From positions 59,096,008 to 59,160,007 of the forward strand of contig ML681963.1 in assembly GCA_007922195.1 (NCBI GenBank): a stretch of DNA of 64,000 nt, in the 5' to 3' direction. Every line of letters begins with the position of its first letter. The stretch's first letter is position 1. This document shows positions 59,134-64,000 of this stretch, one piece after another. This stretch comes from Podocnemis expansa (lineage: Eukaryota > Chordata > Testudines > Podocnemididae). Under the pieces are notes generated by a model. That model was not told the origin of the DNA, did not search any database, and was given only the letters and a program-made list of their open reading frames with translations. The position numbers were made by a program, and so were the translations under genes.

Positions 59134-59417
59134 GGCCTGGTCTACACTTGCCACCATTTTCAGCAGCAGGTGAAGGGAGACACACAAACTACATAAAATA
59201 ACTTGCATATTTCCCTTTGGCTTTCTAATACCTACTTACTAGCATGTCTCCACTGTGCTGAATCAAAGGGAAATGCCCTCTCTTTGACTCAGTGATACTC
59301 TTCTTCCTGGGATGGACGTACTGAATGGAATTCCAGATTGAACTAACAGGGTCTTCACTGACCAGTCAATCAATCCGAAAAGATCAAACTGATGGCACTG
59401 TTGGTGTAGACTTGGCC
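59134..59417. mobile_element. TCTACAC-type MITE, TSD AGA
   Basis: The left end GGCCTGGTCTACACTTG and the right end TGGTGTAGACTTGGCC are inverted repeats flanked by AGA (59131-59133 and 59418-59420). The interior lacks the TCGA-centred words but has inverted TGAATCAAAGGGA and TTTGACTCAG segments near 59260-59295. Confidence 0.65.
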
Positions 59418-59420
59418 AGA

Positions 59421-60394
59421 GTGAGTACAGTACATATTAACAGTACTATATTATTTCACTTTACATTTTGGATTGCTTTATTTATTGGACTAATCATTGT
59501 AGTAAAATTTTAACAATTACAGAGGTCTTTTCTGAGTGTGACAGTTGCTGGTTCCCAAAGCAGCAACTCTGATAATATTGCCCTTGACGTTGCAACAACA
59601 GCCTACCAACTGTCAGCGTGCTAACTGGGAAACTGCAATCAATAACATAACCAACAACTCAGGCAAATGGGAATGAGGGATTACACCACTAAATACTATG
59701 GGGACAGAAACCTTAGAACACAGATAAAGACATGGTAAAAGTGAAACACTACAGACTAGTACAGATCTGAGCAACTTACTCATGCTTAAAAAGATAGATA
59801 TATAAGAAATTGTAGAAGAGAAAAACAACTAAAACTAGCTTGACCAATTACTTTGAGGAAGTGAAGGTTGAGGTAGGGAAGATATGACAGCTGCAAATAT
59901 CTGGGGAGTGTAACACTGAAGAGGGAGAAAATTACTTAGCATGGTCCAAGTGGTACAAAGCAATAGGATTAAATGAAGCAAAGGAAAATTCAGGATGAGT
60001 GAGAGAAAAGAAAGAGCTATTAAACACTGGAACCTCCATTACTTACATTTTTGAAAATGAGCAAGGATCTTGAGAATACACCAAAGCAAACAATCCTGAG
60101 TTGGCCACTGGAACAGAAAAGAACCTAAGACAGTTTTTACATTATTTCCTAAACCCCTATGTTCCCAAGATGCACAACTGCACAGAATTATGGCTGTGCC
60201 TGTGTTCATGTAAAATATCAGCTTTTCCCAAGTCTCTGATGAGCTTATAGTTTTTTTCATTTTAACAATAAAAAGTACTCACTGCAAACAGTCAGAAAAT
60301 TTTGAACCCATGTACCCATAATAAGATGAGGAATTTGGCATTTGGAACCTGATAAGGATTCTTGAGTTAGCTAATAGCATTGAAAATCAAAATG
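59421..60394. other. Unannotated AT-rich DNA
   Basis: I see no gene. A small hairpin CAGTTGCTG/CAGCAACT lies near 59541-59567. Confidence 0.4.
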
Positions 60395-63235
60395 ACAAAG
60401 TAGGGAAATCAGCCTGGTATCTTGGGTACCTATACACCAATGTGAAGAGCCTGGGAAAAAAGCAGGAAAAATTGGTAGTACTAGCGCAGACAAGGAACTA
60501 TGATATCATTGGAATAACAGACGTGGTGGGACAGTCTGCATGACTGGAGCTCTGCCATGGATGGGTATAAACTGTTCAGGAAAGACAGGCAGGGAAGAAG
60601 AGGGGGAGGAGCAGCGTTATATGTAAAAGAGCTCTATGACTGCTCAGAGCTCCATTATGGAAGTGGAAGCGTGCCAGTAGAAAGCCTGTGGGTTACATTG
60701 AGAGGGGAAAGCAACAAGGGGGATGTTGTGGTGGGGGTCTGCTATAGACCACCAGACCAGAAGCAGGAGGTGGATGAGGTGTTCTATGGACAACTAGCAG
60801 CAGCTTCTAGATCACAGGCCCTGGTGCTGAGGGGGGGACTTCAATTACCCTGACATCTGCTGGGAGGCCAATACAGCAGTGCATGGGCAATCCAGGAAGT
60901 TTTTAGAGAGTGTTGGGGACAACTTTCTAGTACAAATGCTAGAGGAACCAACTAGGGACCTTGCACCGCTCGACCTGCTGCTCACAAACAGGGAAGAATT
61001 GATCAGGGAGGTAGAGGTAAATGGCAAACTAGGCAGTAGTGACCATGACATGGTTGAGTTCAGGATGCTGATTGAAGGAAAGAAGGAAGGAAGGAATGAA
61101 AGAAGCAAAACACAAACCCCGGACTTCAAAAAAGCAGATTTTGGCTCCCTCAGGAAACTGATGGGCAGGATCCCCTGGGTAGCTAATCTGAAGGGGAAAG
61201 GAGTCCAAGAGAGTTGGTTATATTTTAAAGAAACCCTGCTAAGGGCACAGGAAGTTGCCATTCCAATTAGGAGTAAGAACAAACATGTGAGGCAGCCAGA
61301 ATGGCTTAGCAGAGAGCTCTGCTCTGAGCTTAAACATAAAAAGGAAGCTTGGTAAGATGACCAAGGAGGCATATAAAGATATTACTAGGGACTGCAGGGA
61401 TAAAATCAGAAAGGCCAAAGGACAAATGGAGTTGTGGCTAGCGAGGGATGTAAAGGATAACAGGAAAGGGTTCTACAAGTATGTTAATAACAAGAAGAGG
61501 ATCAGGGATGGTGTACTGAATGAGGCAGGCATCGTCGTGACAGACGATGAGGGAAAAGCTGAAGTGTTCAATGCCTTCTTTGCTTCAGTTTTCACAGGCA
61601 GGGTCAGCTCCCAGCCCACTAGCATGGGTATGGCAGATTGGAGAGAAGAAGAGAGGCCCTTGGTGACAGAAGGTCAGGTTAGGGACTGCTTAAAGAAGCG
61701 GGACGTACACAAGTCCATGGGGCCAGACAAACTGCATCCAAGGGTGCTAAGGGAATTGGCTGATGAGATAGCAGCACCACTGGCCATTATCTTTCAACTC
61801 ATGGAGAATGGGGGAGGTGCCAGAGGATTGGAAAAAAGCAAACGTAGTACCTATTTTCAAGAAAGGGAAAAAGGAGGATCCGGGAAATTACAGACCTGTC
61901 AGCCTCATCTCAATCCCTGGTAAAATTATGGAGCAGGTTCTCAAAGAATCCATCCTAAAACACTTAGAGGAAAATAAAGTGATCAGGAACAGTCAAAATG
62001 GAGTCACCAAGGGTAAATCATGCCTGAACAATCTCATTTCCTTCTATGATCAAATGACTGGTTTTCTGGATGCAGGAAGAACCGTTGATGTGATATACCT
62101 TGATTTTAGCAAGGCTTTTGATACAGTTTCCCACAGCATTCTCACTGGCAGATTAAGGAAGTATGGGTTGGATAGGTGGACTATAAGGTAGATAGAAAAT
62201 GGGCTAGATCAACGGTTTCAGAGTGTAGGAATCAATGTTTCCATGTCTAGCTGGCAACCAGTAACGAGTGGTGTGCCCCAGGGGTCAGTCCTGGGGCCGG
62301 TTCTGTTCAACATTTTCATCAATGATCTGGATGATGGAATAGACTGCACTCAGTAAATTTGTGGATGACACCAAGCTGGGGGGACCAGTAGACACGTTGG
62401 AGGGCAAGCACAGGATTCAGGGAGACCTAGATAAATTGGAACAGTGGGCCAATAGAAATCTTATGAGGTTCAATAAGGACAAGTGTAAAATCCTGCACTT
62501 GGGACGGAAAAACCCCATGCACTGCTACAGGCTGGGGACCATTCAGCTAAGTAGCAGCAGTGTAGAAAAGGACCTGGGGGCCATGGTGGATGGGAAGCTA
62601 GATATGAGTCAGCAGTGTGCTCTTGCTGCCAAAAAGGCCAATGGCATACTGGGCTGCATCAAAAGAAGTGTTACCAGCAGATCAAGGGATGTGATCATTC
62701 CCCTCTATTCTGCACTGGTGAGGCCACATCTAGAATACTGTGTTCAGTTTTGGGCTCCCCACTACAAAAAGGACAAGGACATGCTAGAGAGAGTTCAGCG
62801 GAAGGCAACCAAAATGATTAAAGGGCTGGAGCACAAGCCCTATGAGGAAAGACTGAGAGCATTAGGCTTATTTAGTCTGCAGAAGAGAAGATTGAGGGGG
62901 GATTTGACAGCAACCTTCAACTACTTGAAGGGATGCTCCAAGGAGGAGGGAGCTTGACTATTCTCGGTAGCAACAGAGGACAGAACGAGGAGCAATGGTC
63001 TCAAGTTACAGTTAGGGAGGTCGAGGCTGGATATTAGAAAAAACTTTTTTACTAGGCGAGTGGTGAAGCATTAGAATGAGCTGCCGAGGGAGGTGGTGGA
63101 ATCTCCATCTTTGGAGGTGTTTATGGCCCAGCTGGACAAAACCATGACTGGGATGATTTAGTGGGAGTAGTCCTGCCTCTGGCAAGGGGTTGGACTAGAT
63201 GACCTCATGAGGTCCCTTTCAACCCTATGATTCTA
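60395..63235 (+). pseudogene. CR1 LINE ORF2 remnant: endonuclease and reverse transcriptase
   Basis: This is the most complete CR1 copy. The endonuclease starts near 60.43 kb (NVKSLGKKQEKLVVLAQ, YDIIGITDVV, where the catalytic Glu region ITET is damaged), continues through AMDGYKLFRKDRQGRRGGGA and GVCYRPPDQ, and a frameshift in a G run (60832-60838) breaks the GDFN motif. The SDHD box is intact (SSDHDMVEF near 61.05 kb). The RT follows: IRDGVLNEAG linker, YLDFSKAFDTV (motif A, near 62100), [20 protein letters not shown] (motif B), and [10 protein letters not shown] (motif C, after a 2-nt deletion near 62350). The C-terminus ends [13 protein letters not shown]. The 3' end ATGATTCTAT lies at 63227-63236. 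A TAA at 61352 and a TAG at 62189 further disable it. ORF1 and the 5' region are absent. Confidence 0.9.
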
Positions 63236-63239
63236 TCTG

Positions 63240-64000
63240 AGTGCATCAGTATGCTACAGCCCAAAGGAATAAATAGAAACAGGAAGAGCACAGTGTGGGA
63301 AGATTGGAGGGTGAGAGGGAAAGAGCTCCATCTTTTCAACCTATTCAATAAAAACAATCAGTAGTGAGATGTTATACAAACAGATTGACAGAGAAATTCA
63401 TATATTCATGCTAACCTGCAACTTGGCAACTAGAATATGATTGTTGAGACCAAGTTCTACCTCTGTTTACTTACACAGTCCTCATCACAGTAGTGTTGGA
63501 TCACCAGATATTTCTTATGGGAGCAAAGTAAAGAGGGGAGCTCTGCTGTTTGAGCTCACTGACATTTAATTGTATCATATGGCCTACATCCCATAAAGTT
63601 CACTTGGAACTCGAATGAGGCAGCAAAAAACACAAGAGCTTATCTAAACCCAGATTTGCAAGATTTCAGGACAAACCCATAAATAATTCCTAATTCCATA
63701 AAGGCTCATGCAAAACTCATCCCAGGGTGAATGGAGAAGTCAGTGAAAGCCTACAAATTTGACCCAAGCATCAGGTTAATAAGAAAAGTCTGTTGTACAC
63801 TTCTAAAAATGAAATCACTGGCACATCTAGTTGGTGGCCATACTTCCCATGTACACCCCACACATTTTTTGGTGAGAGAGGGCTTATTCTTTACTAACAT
63901 GGAAGTTAGACAGACCAGAGAAACTAAAAAGCTCAATTCTCTTGTAAGTAACAAATGCTCTTTTACTTGTATGCATTCATTCAGAATGCAGAGCACTAAG
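63240..64000. other. Unannotated AT-rich DNA at the window end
   Basis: I see no coding region or recognisable repeat. Confidence 0.45.

Overview
This window reads as vertebrate nuclear DNA, most likely from a turtle. The evidence is the mix of repeats: several CR1 LINEs ending in the GATTCTATGA-type 3' motif, a DIRS tyrosine-recombinase retrotransposon, Penelope-like elements (PLEs) with GIY-YIG domains, and a dense layer of hAT-like and MITE elements. Bacterial or viral gene organisation is absent. I found no host protein-coding exon, tRNA, rRNA or CRISPR array I can defend. The window is probably intergenic or a large intron. The species is an inference.

Region 1 (about 0.5-13.3 kb) is one decayed DIRS-like retrotransposon on the minus strand. 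Its inverted terminal repeats (ITRs) lie near 0.5 kb and 13.2 kb and an internal complementary region (ICR) near 0.8 kb. Gag, RT/RNase H and tyrosine-recombinase remnants lie between them. At least six later elements split it: 991-1852, 2113-4243, 4636-6020, 6687-7076, 8225-9711 and 11114-11574. Most carry clear target-site duplications (TSDs). Removing them leaves about 6.1 kb, a plausible full-length DIRS.

Region 2 (13.4-24.3 kb) holds a solo LTR, a CR1 3' end, a hAT nested in another hAT, a CR1 split by a MITE and a hAT, a decayed Penelope 3' end and a pyrimidine-rich tract. Region 3 (24.9-29.3 kb) is a forward Penelope-like copy into which a second, inverted, 5'-truncated Penelope copy inserted with a perfect 12-bp TSD. 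Two hAT elements and a short Penelope tail inserted there too.

Region 4 (30-57 kb) is mostly unannotated AT-rich DNA. It contains minus-strand CR1 nested in CR1 (37-40.5 kb), plus-strand CR1 copies (46.5-47.4 and 48.6-50.5 kb), hAT elements, a Penelope-tail inverted dimer (54.0-54.3 kb), a candidate conserved regulatory element (44.6-45.0 kb) and two adjacent hairpins (55.4-55.5 kb). Region 5 (57.6-63.2 kb) holds a minus-strand CR1 split by two hATs, a MITE and a long CR1 ORF2 remnant with endonuclease and RT.

Three systems deserve attention. The first is the ITR/ICR architecture of the DIRS element. The second is a group of MITE families sharing a GG..TGTCTACAC-type terminus and 3-bp TSDs but carrying different internal palindromic words, several centred on TCGA. 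The third is a set of Penelope 3' tails carrying a hammerhead-ribozyme-like core, repeatedly found as single tails or fold-back dimers. All boundaries and alignments were made by eye.
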